Assembly: GCA_020524525.2 (NCBI GenBank)
Contig: CP129018.1
Span: 62,001 to 126,000 of the forward strand
Reading direction: 5' to 3'
DNA length: 64,000 nt
From: Bacillus tianshenii
GTDB taxonomy: Bacteria > Bacillota > Bacilli > Bacillales > Bacillaceae_N
The position numbers were made by a program, and so were the translations under genes. Numbering within the stretch: the first letter of the stretch is position 1; every line of letters starts with the position of its first letter. This document shows positions 19,354 through 27,862 of the stretch, in pieces. The notes below the pieces were generated by a model. It saw nothing but the letters and a program-made list of their open reading frames with translations, ran no database searches and was not told where the DNA came from.

Positions 19354-21093
19354 ATGAGCTGGAGAGAAAAATATGAACGCTGGCAGAATGCTTCGTTAGA
19401 AGAAGAATGGAAAGCTCTTTTAACAGAGTATGCGGGTGATGAAAAAAAACTTGAGGATTGCTTTTATAAGGAACTAGAGTTTGGAACAGGTGGTATGCGT
19501 GGGGAGATTGGTCCTGGGACGAACCGTATGAATACATATACGATTCGAAAAGCCTCAGAAGGGCTCGCGCGTTATATTGAGGAGCATGGTGAGGAAGCAA
19601 AAAAACGTGGTGTAGCAATTGCATATGATTCACGTCGTAAATCACCAGAATTTGCACTTGAAGCTGCCAAAACACTCGGCAAGCACGGTATTCAAACATA
19701 TGTTTTTGACTCCTTGCGTCCGACTCCGGAGCTCTCATTTGCTGTCCGCTATTTAAATGCTTTTTCTGGTATTGTCATTACAGCTAGTCATAATCCGCCT
19801 GAATACAATGGATATAAAGTATATGGGGAAGATGGGGGACAGCTGCCACCTGAACCTGCCAACGCAGTAATTAGAAAAGTAAACGAAGTTGATAATGAAT
19901 TAGAAGTTGAAGTTGCCGATGAAGAAGCTTTAAAAAATGAAGGGCTTTTAAAAATGATCGGTGCTCAAATTGATAAAGCATATACAGAACAATTAAAAAC
20001 GATTTCACTTCAACCAGAACTATTTGCTAAGAACAAAGTTAAAACGGTGTTTACGCCGCTTCATGGTACGGCAAACCTTCCAGTTCGCGCTGGATTTGAA
20101 GCGCTTGGTTATACAAATTATACAGTGGTTGCTGAACAAGAGAAGCCTGATAGTGAATTTTCAACGGTTGCTTCTCCAAATCCTGAAGAGCATGCCGCAT
20201 TTAAATTAGCCATCCGAGATGGGGAAGCAGAAGGAGCAGATCTTTTAATTGCTACTGATCCCGATGCTGATCGACTTGGAATTGCGGTAAAGGACCCAGA
20301 TGGCGATTATATCGTGTTAACTGGAAATCAAACAGGTGGACTCCTTTTGGAATATTTATTATCCCAAAAACAAACGAAAGGTATTTTACCTGAAAATGGC
20401 GTCGTTATGAAAACAATTGTAACTTCTGAATTGGGTAGACATATTGCTCATCAATATCAATTAGAGGCAATTGATACACTGACTGGATTTAAATTTATTG
20501 GCGAGAAGATTAAAGAGTATGAGCAGTCTAAACAATACACATTCCAGTTTGGTTACGAAGAGAGTTACGGATATCTTATTGGTGACTTTGCACGTGACAA
20601 AGATGCTGTCCAAGCCGCGCTTCTTGCAGTTGAAGTATGTGCGCATTATAAAGAAAAGGGTATGACGCTTTATCAAGCATTGATGCAGCTTTTTGAAAAG
20701 TATGGTTATTTCAAGGAAGACCTCGTTTCCATGACATTGAAAGGAAAAGAAGGCGCTGAACAAATCGACCATATTCTTACTTCTTTCCGTAATGAACCAC
20801 CAAAGGAAATAGCAGAACAGGCGATTCTTATTCAAGAAGATTACCGTTCCCAACAGCGCTTACTAATGAAAGAAAACGTAACAGAAACGCTCACCCTTCC
20901 AAAAGCTAATGTCTTAAAATACTTCCTTGAAGATGGTTCCTGGTTCTGCTTACGACCTTCAGGAACAGAACCGAAAGTGAAGTTTTACTTTGGAGTGAAA
21001 GGCGATTCACTTCAAGATAGCTATGACAAGCTTGATAAACTGAAAACAGCTGTGATGAGCAGAATCGATGAAATTTTAACAATAACGAAATAA
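19354..21093 (+). CDS. pgcA: Phosphoglucomutase/phosphomannomutase (PgcA-like)
   Basis: A 579-residue alpha-D-phosphohexomutase that interconverts glucose-6-phosphate and glucose-1-phosphate, needed for glycolipid anchors and wall teichoic acid glucosylation in B. subtilis. The active-site serine loop [13 protein letters not shown], the metal loop [10 protein letters not shown], the sugar loop [13 protein letters not shown] and the phosphate loop RPSGTEPK are all present. ATG 19354 follows AGGAGG. Position after glpD matches B. subtilis pgcA (yhxB). Confidence 0.94.
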   Translation: MSWREKYERWQNASLEEEWKALLTEYAGDEKKLEDCFYKELEFGTGGMRGEIGPGTNRMNTYTIRKASEGLARYIEEHGEEAKKRGVAIAYDSRRKSPEFALEAAKTLGKHGIQTYVFDSLRPTPELSFAVRYLNAFSGIVITASHNPPEYNGYKVYGEDGGQLPPEPANAVIRKVNEVDNELEVEVADEEALKNEGLLKMIGAQIDKAYTEQLKTISLQPELFAKNKVKTVFTPLHGTANLPVRAGFEALGYTNYTVVAEQEKPDSEFSTVASPNPEEHAAFKLAIRDGEAEGADLLIATDPDADRLGIAVKDPDGDYIVLTGNQTGGLLLEYLLSQKQTKGILPENGVVMKTIVTSELGRHIAHQYQLEAIDTLTGFKFIGEKIKEYEQSKQYTFQFGYEESYGYLIGDFARDKDAVQAALLAVEVCAHYKEKGMTLYQALMQLFEKYGYFKEDLVSMTLKGKEGAEQIDHILTSFRNEPPKEIAEQAILIQEDYRSQQRLLMKENVTETLTLPKANVLKYFLEDGSWFCLRPSGTEPKVKFYFGVKGDSLQDSYDKLDKLKTAVMSRIDEILTITK

Positions 21094-21099
21094 ACTTGT

Positions 21100-21129
21100 A
21101 CCCGTGCGTTCATCGTACGGGTTTTTTTA
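21100..21129 (+). terminator. Terminator of pgcA
   Basis: ACCCGTGCG / CGTACGGGT hairpin with a 5-nt loop, followed by seven T. Confidence 0.9.
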
Positions 21130-21147
21130 TGTAAAATGAAAAAAGAT

Positions 21148-21270
21148 TTGCAAGGAAAACGAAGCATTTAGTAAGATGAAAATCCATCAATGATTTGCAT
21201 ACGGAAGGATTCAGGAATGTCCACGTATATAAACAAAGGAAGAAGTTCCTTCTCCTTCCTTTGTTCTTTT
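21148..21270 (+). ncRNA. Candidate small RNA with own promoter and terminator
   Basis: TTGCAA (21148-21153), an 18-bp spacer and TAAGAT (21172-21177) could start a transcript near 21184. It would end at the hairpin AACAAAGGAAG / CTTCCTTTGTT (21232-21264), whose T run is on the plus strand. pgcA already has its own terminator, and the T run is on the wrong strand for the converging yhdB. The product would be about 85 nt. It could instead be a back-up terminator. Confidence 0.3.
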
Positions 21271-21271
21271 T

Positions 21272-21517
21272 TTAATAATCGGCAATTGTTGAAACATCAA
21301 TTGGTGCAATATCTAACGCGTGATCAAGGTACTCAAATAGTGAATCTGTTGTATGTTGAAGTTCCTTTGCTTCATGTTCGAAGTGAAAGGCATGTAAGAA
21401 ATGTTCAATCTTTTTTGAAAGAAAATCGTCTTTTGTACGGACCATTAACAACATTAAGTTATCCCATTCATTTCGATACATATAGTACAATGCACGGTCG
21501 TAATCGACTGAGTTCAT
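21272..21517 (-). CDS. yhdB: YhdB-like small conserved protein
   Basis: An 81-residue acidic, soluble protein beginning MNSVDYDRALYYMYRNEWDN. From memory this resembles the uncharacterised YhdB family of Bacillaceae, and yhdB lies in the same general region of the B. subtilis chromosome. AAGGGGAA precedes the start. Function unknown; no catalytic motif or membrane segment is visible. Confidence 0.65.
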   Translation of the reverse strand: MNSVDYDRALYYMYRNEWDNLMLLMVRTKDDFLSKKIEHFLHAFHFEHEAKELQHTTDSLFEYLDHALDIAPIDVSTIADY

Positions 21518-21657
21518 TATTACATTTCCCCTTTTCTTGGAGGGTCAAGCTTAGTGTATGTTGATGATCGAGAAGCTAACGTTGTAAATGATGGACAGCT
21601 CACACGTACATACCATTTTTGTCTTTGCAAATAATAAGTTGCAAAGGAGTTGAGAAA

Positions 21658-21849
21658 ATGGGGGCATACGAACGAGAAGGCTACCAGTTTGAGGTGGAAT
21701 TCAGTCAGGTCCAACAAAAAGGTGCTATGCATGTATACAAAAACGGTGAGTATAAGCAGGAGCTACCATTTTATTTCCAAGGACACTTTCCAAATAATGA
21801 CCAAATGGAAGAGCTAATCGAACAATACTTGTCATCAAATCGTCAATAA
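21658..21849 (+). CDS. Small hypothetical protein (63 aa)
   Basis: A 63-residue protein (MGAYEREGYQFEVEFSQVQQ at the start) with alternating beta-type sequence and a C-terminal helix. AAAGGAG lies 9 nt before ATG 21658; an earlier in-frame ATG at 21619 has no site. It may belong to the uncharacterised YbxH-type family of Bacillaceae, a low-confidence recollection. There is no signal peptide. It is transcribed toward the DJ-1/PfpI gene 71 bp downstream and could share its transcript. Confidence 0.65.
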   Translation: MGAYEREGYQFEVEFSQVQQKGAMHVYKNGEYKQELPFYFQGHFPNNDQMEELIEQYLSSNRQ

Positions 21850-21920
21850 GTTTTTGTTTAGAGAGGCGTACAAGCGGTAATAGCATATATGTACACCTTC
21901 TAAAAGGAGCGGATACACTG

Positions 21921-22451
21921 ATGAGTAAAGTAGCAAAAATCGCAGTTCTGATGACAAGCATGTTTGAAGATGTTGAATATACAGATCCAGTACAAGCATT
22001 AAAAGACGATGGTCACGAACTTAAAGTGATCAGTGATGAAAAAGGTAAAACAATAAAAGGTAAGCAAGGTGAAGAAGAAGTAACAGTTGATGAAGGCATT
22101 GATAACATTTCTCCAGAAGTATTTGATGCATTGTTGCTTCCTGGCGGCTTTTCACCTGATATTCTTCGCGGAGACGAACGGTTCGTAGAATTTGTCAAAC
22201 ATTTCATGTATGCAAATAAACCAGTGTTTGCGATTTGTCATGGCCCGCAGCTACTTATTACAGCAGGTACACTTTCAGGTCGAAGTGTAACAGGATTTAA
22301 ATCCATTCATGTTGACTTAAAAAATGCTGGTGCCAATGTCTTTGACGAAGAAGTCGTCGTTTGCGGTAAATTAGTTACAAGTCGTGAACCGAAAGATATT
22401 CCGGCGTTCAATAAAACGATCGGTGAAGTGTTACGAAAAGAATACTCCTAA
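21921..22451 (+). CDS. yfkM: DJ-1/PfpI-family protein (YfkM/general stress protein 18-like)
   Basis: A 176-residue single-domain DJ-1/PfpI protein. The nucleophile elbow is AICHGPQ with the active-site cysteine, and the supporting glutamate is near MTSMFEDVEYTDP. Relatives act as stress-induced chaperones or glyoxal-related enzymes; B. subtilis YfkM is a general stress protein. AAAGGAG lies 11 nt before the ATG. I could not find a convincing sigma-B promoter, so stress control is not shown here. Confidence 0.85.
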   Translation: MSKVAKIAVLMTSMFEDVEYTDPVQALKDDGHELKVISDEKGKTIKGKQGEEEVTVDEGIDNISPEVFDALLLPGGFSPDILRGDERFVEFVKHFMYANKPVFAICHGPQLLITAGTLSGRSVTGFKSIHVDLKNAGANVFDEEVVVCGKLVTSREPKDIPAFNKTIGEVLRKEYS

Positions 22452-22453
22452 GG

Positions 22454-22488
22454 AAAAACCTCCTTGCCACAATGGCGAGGAGGTTTTT
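22454..22488. terminator. Bidirectional terminator after yfkM
   Basis: A 15-bp stem AAAAACCTCCTTGCC / GGCGAGGAGGTTTTT with one wobble pair and a 5-nt loop, between converging genes. Confidence 0.92.
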
Positions 22489-22490
22489 GG

Positions 22491-23231
22491 TTACAGATTT
22501 AATTCACGCTTTAAATGATTTGGTAAGTAGTCATATTCAAAAAGGTCATCTGGGTAATTCAATGTTTTCATTTCTTCTCCACCGTAAAGGAGGGCTTGAA
22601 TTAATTCATTTAAAGCTTGGAAATAATATTCATGAAGAAATTCATAGCTGAAAGGCTCTTTCGGTACCAGGTTGTCTGCACATACTTTTGGGCTGGCATA
22701 GTTCAAATAGGTACGGCACGGTGTTGGCCGTGCTTCATATGCTACACAAGTGTTTGTTTTTGTATCTAACATTGGACAAGGTAATTGCTTAGCAATATAT
22801 TGATGTTTGAAGTCAGGATTTTCTTGAAAATCTAGCTGACATGCTGATTCAATTTCAGGCTGTTGTTCCTCAAAATAGCGTTTTAAATGATTTAAAATCC
22901 CCTGTCTTTCATCCTCAGGCAAATGTTTGATATGCTGAAGAATAATTTTAGCTTCAAGCTTCGTAACAATAATTGGAAAGTAACAGCAATGGGCACAGCC
23001 GATAAAACAAGTCGGCTTAATATCAGCTTTTGCCTCAATCTTTTCAATTTCATTATCCAATGTTTTCAATAGCTGAAGATAAGCTTGAAGCACAAGCTCA
23101 TCCGCAGAAGATTCTTCATCCTGCAAAAGCTCATCGATTTTATCATAAAATGACGAATCATCCGGCATATATTTTTCATTTATATCACGACATACTGTAA
23201 GAATTTCTTCGTATGTTAGAGGCTGCTTCAT
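22491..23231 (-). CDS. YkgJ-family cysteine-cluster protein
   Basis: A 246-residue protein whose central part has the YkgJ-type cysteine pattern: CFIGCAHCC, then CPMLDTKTNTCVAYEARPTPC, and a later Cys in SPKVC. Such clusters bind iron-sulfur or zinc; relatives have been suggested as metal-centre or maturation proteins. Start ATG 23231 has AAGGAG 8 nt upstream; GTG 23240 overlaps it. The N-terminal 80 residues are acidic and helical. Function is otherwise unknown. Confidence 0.8.
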   Translation of the reverse strand: MKQPLTYEEILTVCRDINEKYMPDDSSFYDKIDELLQDEESSADELVLQAYLQLLKTLDNEIEKIEAKADIKPTCFIGCAHCCYFPIIVTKLEAKIILQHIKHLPEDERQGILNHLKRYFEEQQPEIESACQLDFQENPDFKHQYIAKQLPCPMLDTKTNTCVAYEARPTPCRTYLNYASPKVCADNLVPKEPFSYEFLHEYYFQALNELIQALLYGGEEMKTLNYPDDLFEYDYLPNHLKRELNL

Positions 23232-23358
23232 ATGACTCACTCCTTAAAAAGCGTACAATACGAAAATACGCAACCTCTATCATACAGGAAAAACGAAAAA
23301 AACAATAGAGGTCTACTTTTTGCAAGCTGATACAGAACTTTGAGCGAGAAATAAAAAG

Positions 23359-23396
23359 TCCACCTAAGCCTACGGGGCTCCGTTTACTTAGATGGA
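23359..23396 (-). terminator. Terminator of the orphan histidine kinase
   Basis: TCCATCTAAG / CTTAGGTGGA (minus strand, one wobble) with an inner GC-rich loop, followed by ACTTTTT. Confidence 0.75.
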
Positions 23397-23402
23397 AGAT
23401 GA

Positions 23403-24560
23403 TTAAGTGTGTAATACTTTTTTTGTTTCATTAGAGGGTTTGTAGGTTTGCTTTTCTAATTCAATCGAAAAGGTTGTGTAAGAAGGATTGGAATCTAAGC
23501 AAATACAGCCGCCGTGCTTTTCAATAATTTGCTTGCAAACAAACAGGCCAATTCCAGTACCGAGCTCTTTTGTTGTGAAAAAAGGTTCGAAAATGGTTTT
23601 TTTAGCGGTTCCTTCAATTTCCGGACCATTATTAGTAATGGAAATGATGAATCGTTCAATTGTTTCATTTAGCGATACAGTTATTATTTTATCATTCTCA
23701 TTGTTATGAAGTGCATCAATCGCATTAAATAAAATATTAATGAGTACTTGTCTAATTTCATCCCGATAGCCAATAAAGGAAAAATTAGAATTGATTTCTG
23801 TCGTTAAGTTTATTCTGCTATTCAGTAGACTTGGGTATATAAAATCTAAGATCTCATGGATTAATTCTTCAACATTGAATTCTGTTTTTGTTGGGCCGAT
23901 CGTTTCTTTTTTCGATAACATTAAGAATTGTGATACTCGGAAGTTTAGTTGTTCCAATTCAGCAGAAATAATATCTAAATACTTAAGGTCAGGATATTCA
24001 TGCCTTAATAATTGGTTAAACCCTTTAATAGAAGTAAGAGGATTGCGAAATTCATGCACAAAGCTTGAAGTCATTTGACCGAGAATAGAGAGACGGTCTT
24101 TATGGGTAGCGTTAATAAAGTTTATTTTATCTTGAAGCATTTCATTTTTTAAGTCAGTATAATGGGAAACAGCATAATAAATAAATCGGTCAAAGCGCAA
24201 GTTCACTTCATTAATTAGCGGCTGAACGGAAGCAACATCTAAGTCAAGCTTATCTAGAAATTTAAACAGCTGACTCCTGCCAAGGTTTACATTGTATACA
24301 AATTCGCCAATGTTAATATTAGCTTCAAGTCTCTCTTCAGCGACTTTGTGAGCAAGCCTTCTTAAAGTATCTTCATTAATATCTTCTTCAAGGTTATCTA
24401 ATATTAGATTAATCATGGCTAACCCATTATCAACGATTGTATTTTGATACGGATCTGTGCTTGAGACAATGAGTTCTTTCTTCCATTCGTGTATGATATT
24501 ATCCATATTGCTTATAATGAAGTCTTTAAAAACATTAATAACCATTTCAGGATTATGCAT
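23403..24560 (-). CDS. Soluble orphan sensor histidine kinase
   Basis: A 385-residue kinase with no membrane segment. Residues about 1-150 are an all-helical sensor region. The H-box is TSSFVHEFRNPLTSIKGFNQ, followed by the N-box NILFNAIDALHNN and G-boxes (TKELGTGIGLFVCKQII). The HEFRNPLTSIKGF box resembles that of the sporulation kinases that phosphorylate Spo0F, and no response regulator lies beside it. A role in the sporulation phosphorelay is therefore plausible but inferred. The start has only a moderate ribosome site (GATGGTGA). Confidence 0.85.
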   Translation of the reverse strand: MHNPEMVINVFKDFIISNMDNIIHEWKKELIVSSTDPYQNTIVDNGLAMINLILDNLEEDINEDTLRRLAHKVAEERLEANINIGEFVYNVNLGRSQLFKFLDKLDLDVASVQPLINEVNLRFDRFIYYAVSHYTDLKNEMLQDKINFINATHKDRLSILGQMTSSFVHEFRNPLTSIKGFNQLLRHEYPDLKYLDIISAELEQLNFRVSQFLMLSKKETIGPTKTEFNVEELIHEILDFIYPSLLNSRINLTTEINSNFSFIGYRDEIRQVLINILFNAIDALHNNENDKIITVSLNETIERFIISITNNGPEIEGTAKKTIFEPFFTTKELGTGIGLFVCKQIIEKHGGCICLDSNPSYTTFSIELEKQTYKPSNETKKVLHT

Positions 24561-24756
24561 AATTTCACCATCTTAATAAGATTTGTATATAATTATAATC
24601 GATTAAATAAAGGTAATGAAGTTAAAAAATCTAAAATTTTCTAACACTTTCAAGTTAAGACTGACTCTAATTGAATTCTAATAATCCTCTCATCTTATTT
24701 TCGTTTTTATTGTGTAAAATAATGGACATTATATAAAGAGAGGAGAAAAGTAGCCG

Positions 24757-24891
24757 TTGAATTTCAAAAGTTGGGTCATTATTATTGTCCTGCTGCTTTC
24801 TATTTTGGGTAGAGTATTCATCCCAATTATGCAAGCGGAGCAGCACCAAGTTGTTCACCCGTCACAAAATCACACATCAGTACAGCAATAA
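24757..24891 (+). CDS. Small membrane or secreted peptide (44 aa)
   Basis: A TTG start with AGGAGA 10 nt upstream opens a 44-codon frame. It has one hydrophobic segment (WVIIIVLLLSILGRVFIPIM) and a short polar, histidine- and glutamine-rich tail. An extended -10 TGTGTAAAAT lies near 24710-24719, and a terminator follows at 24942. The gene fills the gap between the orphan kinase and the next two-component system. No family is recognised. Confidence 0.5.
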   Translation: MNFKSWVIIIVLLLSILGRVFIPIMQAEQHQVVHPSQNHTSVQQ

Positions 24892-24941
24892 ATATCTTTT
24901 TCCTATACATAGAACTTGGACAATAGGTAAAATAAAAAAAG

Positions 24942-24975
24942 AACGCAACCCGGACAAAATAAAATGGGTTGCGTT
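24942..24975 (+). terminator. Terminator before the two-component operon
   Basis: AACGCAACCC / GGGTTGCGTT, a 10-bp perfect stem followed by T residues. It lies just upstream of the response regulator start, so it could also act as an attenuator. Confidence 0.75.
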
Positions 24976-25002
24976 TTCAGTATTCAGGCGAGGATGATGG
25001 TT

Positions 25003-25680
25003 ATGCACAAAATACTGGTAATTGAAGATGAAAAGAATATAGCACGATTTGTAGAGCTGGAGCTTAAGTATGAAGGCTTTGAAGTGGAATGTTCTTATGA
25101 CGGACGTGAAGGGTTAAATAGTGCCCTGAATACAGAATATGATGTTATCTTATTAGATTTAATGCTTCCGAGCCTTCACGGAATTGAAGTATGCAGGCGA
25201 ATTCGCAGTGTGAAAGATACTCCCATTATCATGCTCACTGCGCGGGATAGTGTAATGGACAAAGTAACCGGCCTGGACAGCGGGGCAGATGATTATATTG
25301 CCAAGCCATTTGCAATTGAAGAACTGCTTGCACGGATACGCGTGATTTTAAGGCGCGAGGAGAAAGGACAGCAGGCAGATATGCACGAAATTTTACGATT
25401 CAAGGATCTGGAAGTCGATAAAGATTCTCTTATTGTAAAAAGAGGTGAAGAAACGATTGATTTAACGAAACGCGAGTATGATTTATTAGTCATTTTAATG
25501 GAAAATGTAAACCGTGTCTTAACACGTGAAATCTTGCTTGAACGAGTTTGGGGTTATGGTTCATATGCAGAAACAAATGTTGTGGATGTGTATGTTCGAT
25601 ATTTGCGCAATAAGATTGATCGAAAAGGTGAAGTAAGCTATATCCAAACAGTTCGTGGCACAGGGTATGTGATGCGCTGA
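25003..25680 (+). CDS. OmpR-family response regulator (YkoG/ArlR-like)
   Basis: A 225-residue regulator. The receiver domain has E8/D9, phospho-acceptor D52 (VILLDLMLPSLHG) and the lysine of DDYIAKPFA. The C-terminal winged helix ends VRGTGYVMR. Start ATG 25003 is preferred with GCGAGGAT upstream; ATGs at 24994 and 24997 are possible. The stop overlaps the kinase start (TGATG), so the pair is translationally coupled. A promoter with direct repeats downstream of the pair is a likely target. Confidence 0.92.
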   Translation: MHKILVIEDEKNIARFVELELKYEGFEVECSYDGREGLNSALNTEYDVILLDLMLPSLHGIEVCRRIRSVKDTPIIMLTARDSVMDKVTGLDSGADDYIAKPFAIEELLARIRVILRREEKGQQADMHEILRFKDLEVDKDSLIVKRGEETIDLTKREYDLLVILMENVNRVLTREILLERVWGYGSYAETNVVDVYVRYLRNKIDRKGEVSYIQTVRGTGYVMR

Positions 25681-27086
25681 TGGAACGACTCTACCGGCGA
25701 TTTTCACGTCTTCCAATTAAATTAAAGTTAACCCTTTGGTCGTCTTTATTATTATCATTATTGTTTATCTTCTTTAATGGGATTGAATATAATATTTTGC
25801 GAAACTGGATGACAGATTTAGAAGAGCAGCAAGTGAAAGATAAAATGTCTGAAATTCAGGCGTACTTTTCTGGAAAAGAAAATCCAACTCTAACATTAGA
25901 TGATATTCAAAAAAGCCGTTATTTTATTGAGCAAACGAACGAAAAGAATGAATTAATTCGTATTTTAGATAGAAAAGGAAACGTTCTTCTTTCTGTTTCC
26001 GACCAGATCCCAGAGAATTTCAGTTTACCAATGATAGATACGCAGAAGATTCAGCATATTGAAGTTGCTAATGAAAGCTATCTTGTTTTTCAGTCGCCGA
26101 TTCAAATCAAAGGCTTTGAAGGAACAATCGAAATTATTCAAAGTCTAGAAAGGTTTGAGCAGCTGTTACGATTAGTGTTCATCATTATGGTAACGGCGAC
26201 TGCTGGAGCTGTGTTGCTTAGTATCTTCGGTGGAATGTGGATAACACGACAAATGCTTTCACCAGTTAAGAATTTGTCGGAAACAATGAACAAAATAAAA
26301 CGTGAAGGCATGCACGAGCGAGTGGAAACAAGGGATCATAGTCATGATGAACTAACAGAGCTGTCACAAATTTTTAATGAAATGATGGATGAATTGGAAA
26401 AGTCGTTCAAACAACAAAAGCAGTTTGTAGAAGATGCTTCTCATGAATTGAGAACCCCAATTTCCGTGCTGGAGGGTCACCTTTCGATGTTGAATCGTTG
26501 GGGAAAGAAAGACCCTGCCATATTAGAAGAATCGATTTCAGCTTCTATCCAAGAGACGCAGCGCTTGAAGCACCTTGTGATGGAGTTATTAGAATTGACA
26601 CGTGTTGATTCGGAGCGGTTCTATCAGGACACAGAGGCTCTTGAACCAGAGCCAATTATTGCCCATCTGGTAAAGAATTTCAAAATTCTCTATCCGCAAT
26701 TTCACTTTTTTCAAGATCTTTCATCGATCAAAGGCAAGAAAATTCGGATTAAGCCGCAGCATTTCGAGCAAGTGCTGACAATCCTGTTGGATAATGCAGT
26801 GAAATATTCAGGCGGAAACAACTATGTAAATATCCAAACAGAAGTTAAAAATGACCGAGTGCTTGTGACAATTGTGGATGAAGGGATTGGAATTCCGAAA
26901 GAGGATTTACAGCATATTTTTGAACGCTTTTACCGAGTTGATAAAGCAAGAAGCCGTGAATTAGGCGGAAATGGATTAGGGTTGGCGATTGCTAAACAAT
27001 TAGTTGAGCGCTATCAAGGTATGATTCAAGTGGAAAGTACAGAAGGGGAGGGAACAAGTGTCACGCTCCAATTCCAAGCTGTATAA
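25680..27086 (+). CDS. Membrane sensor histidine kinase (YkoH/ArlS-like)
   Basis: A 468-residue kinase with TM1 near residues 17-37 and TM2 near 160-185, enclosing an extracellular sensor of about 120 residues. A HAMP domain follows (QMLSPVKNLSETMNKIKREG). The H-box is FVEDASHELRTPISVLEGHL, and the ATP-binding boxes are LLDNAVKYSGG, VDEGIGIP and RELGGNGLGLAIAKQLV. It pairs with the response regulator that it overlaps. The signal is unknown. Confidence 0.93.
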   Translation: MERLYRRFSRLPIKLKLTLWSSLLLSLLFIFFNGIEYNILRNWMTDLEEQQVKDKMSEIQAYFSGKENPTLTLDDIQKSRYFIEQTNEKNELIRILDRKGNVLLSVSDQIPENFSLPMIDTQKIQHIEVANESYLVFQSPIQIKGFEGTIEIIQSLERFEQLLRLVFIIMVTATAGAVLLSIFGGMWITRQMLSPVKNLSETMNKIKREGMHERVETRDHSHDELTELSQIFNEMMDELEKSFKQQKQFVEDASHELRTPISVLEGHLSMLNRWGKKDPAILEESISASIQETQRLKHLVMELLELTRVDSERFYQDTEALEPEPIIAHLVKNFKILYPQFHFFQDLSSIKGKKIRIKPQHFEQVLTILLDNAVKYSGGNNYVNIQTEVKNDRVLVTIVDEGIGIPKEDLQHIFERFYRVDKARSRELGGNGLGLAIAKQLVERYQGMIQVESTEGEGTSVTLQFQAV

Positions 27087-27102
27087 GTAAGAGTTTACGA
27101 TT

Positions 27103-27132
27103 TCTCATCAAAATCTCATTTTCTTTTAAGAT
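27103..27132 (+). promoter_or_regulatory. Promoter with phased direct repeats, candidate target of the adjacent response regulator
   Basis: TCTCAT occurs at 27103 and 27114, exactly 11 bp apart, followed by a -10-like TAAGAT at 27127-27132 with no good -35. Half-sites one helical turn apart in place of a -35 box are typical of activation by OmpR-family regulators. The only gene downstream is a small membrane protein. Confidence 0.5.
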
Positions 27133-27211
27133 GGTTATCATCTCAATGTTGTTTAATAAGAATATGCAAGACCTAAGCAAGAAAAGTCCTATTCCATTGG
27201 AGGGGTTTATG

Positions 27212-27328
27212 ATGTTGTTTGTTCGTTTAATAATGATTGGGTTCTTCTCATTTACCGCATTGTCTTTAATGGGTTTCCAATCGGTCGAGATTGTCCAGTC
27301 ATTCTTTGACATGTTCAACCATAAGTAA
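27212..27328 (+). CDS. Small membrane protein downstream of the two-component pair (38 aa)
   Basis: A 38-residue peptide with one membrane segment (LFVRLIMIGFFSFTALSLMG) and a short amphipathic tail. GGAGG lies 8 nt before ATG 27212; ATG 27209 is also usable. The longer in-frame opening from 27131 overlaps the promoter and is unlikely. Placement behind a regulator-type promoter suggests it is a target or feedback partner of the kinase; this is inference. Confidence 0.55.
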   Translation: MLFVRLIMIGFFSFTALSLMGFQSVEIVQSFFDMFNHK

Positions 27329-27813
27329 AGAAGCCTAGTGACAAAGAGTGTACGGATGATGGCAAACATACACAAAACCTACAGGGCTATATAGGTTTTG
27401 CGCCGATCAACATGACCTCATAAAGCAGAAGCGATTATTTTCTCTCATACTCCTTCTTGAAATAAAATAGGGGCAACCCCAAGCTGCTAAAAGTAAATCG
27501 CACTGCTTTGGTCATCTCTTAAAAGTAGGGAAATGTTGATTGTATTTAATGCTGACACTTCCATGTCTTCTTCAGAACATTACGCAAGACAAAGAGTGAA
27601 TAGGGTGTCATTGTTGTCTGTTATCGAATGGCTGAAGGGCATGAATGATGTTATGCATTACACAGAATTTATTTGTTCGTATCCTTGCTTAAATTCGACC
27701 CACATTTGCAAAATGAATTTAAGCTGCAACAAGCTTGACAGTCCATAATATTTACACCCCAAAACCAATAAAGTCCGAAAGCCCATAGCGATAATGCTGT
27801 GGGTTATTTTTCT
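27329..27813. other. Gene-free stretch with two hairpins
   Basis: About 480 bp without a convincing gene. AAAACCTA / TAGGTTTT at 27374-27399 could end the small-protein transcript. AGCCCATAGC / GCTGTGGGTT at 27780-27805, followed by ATTTTTCT, looks like a rightward terminator with no obvious gene before it. The 71-codon frame at 27533-27748 lacks a good ribosome site and looks non-coding. I see nothing else that I can name. Confidence 0.5.
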
Positions 27814-27862
27814 ACAACACAAATAAACAGATCCCACTAGGAGATCTGTTTATTTGTGTTGT
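27814..27862. repeat. 20-bp perfect inverted repeat at the end of the Lnt-like gene
   Basis: ACAACACAAATAAACAGATC (27814-27833) is the exact reverse complement of 27843-27862. The Lnt-like stop codon lies in the 9-nt loop. It probably acts as a terminator although neither side has a long T run. Confidence 0.7.

Noticed and set aside
21190-21564. 124-residue frame opposite yhdB
   Set aside because: It runs through a terminator hairpin and antisense to a gene that has a good ribosome site and family resemblance.
21850-21920. Sigma-B promoter for the YfkM-like gene
   Set aside because: GTTTAG is followed by no GGGTAT-like box at the right distance.
27533-27748. 71-codon frame in the gap after the small membrane protein
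   Set aside because: No ribosome site and an amino-acid mix without pattern. Treated as non-coding.
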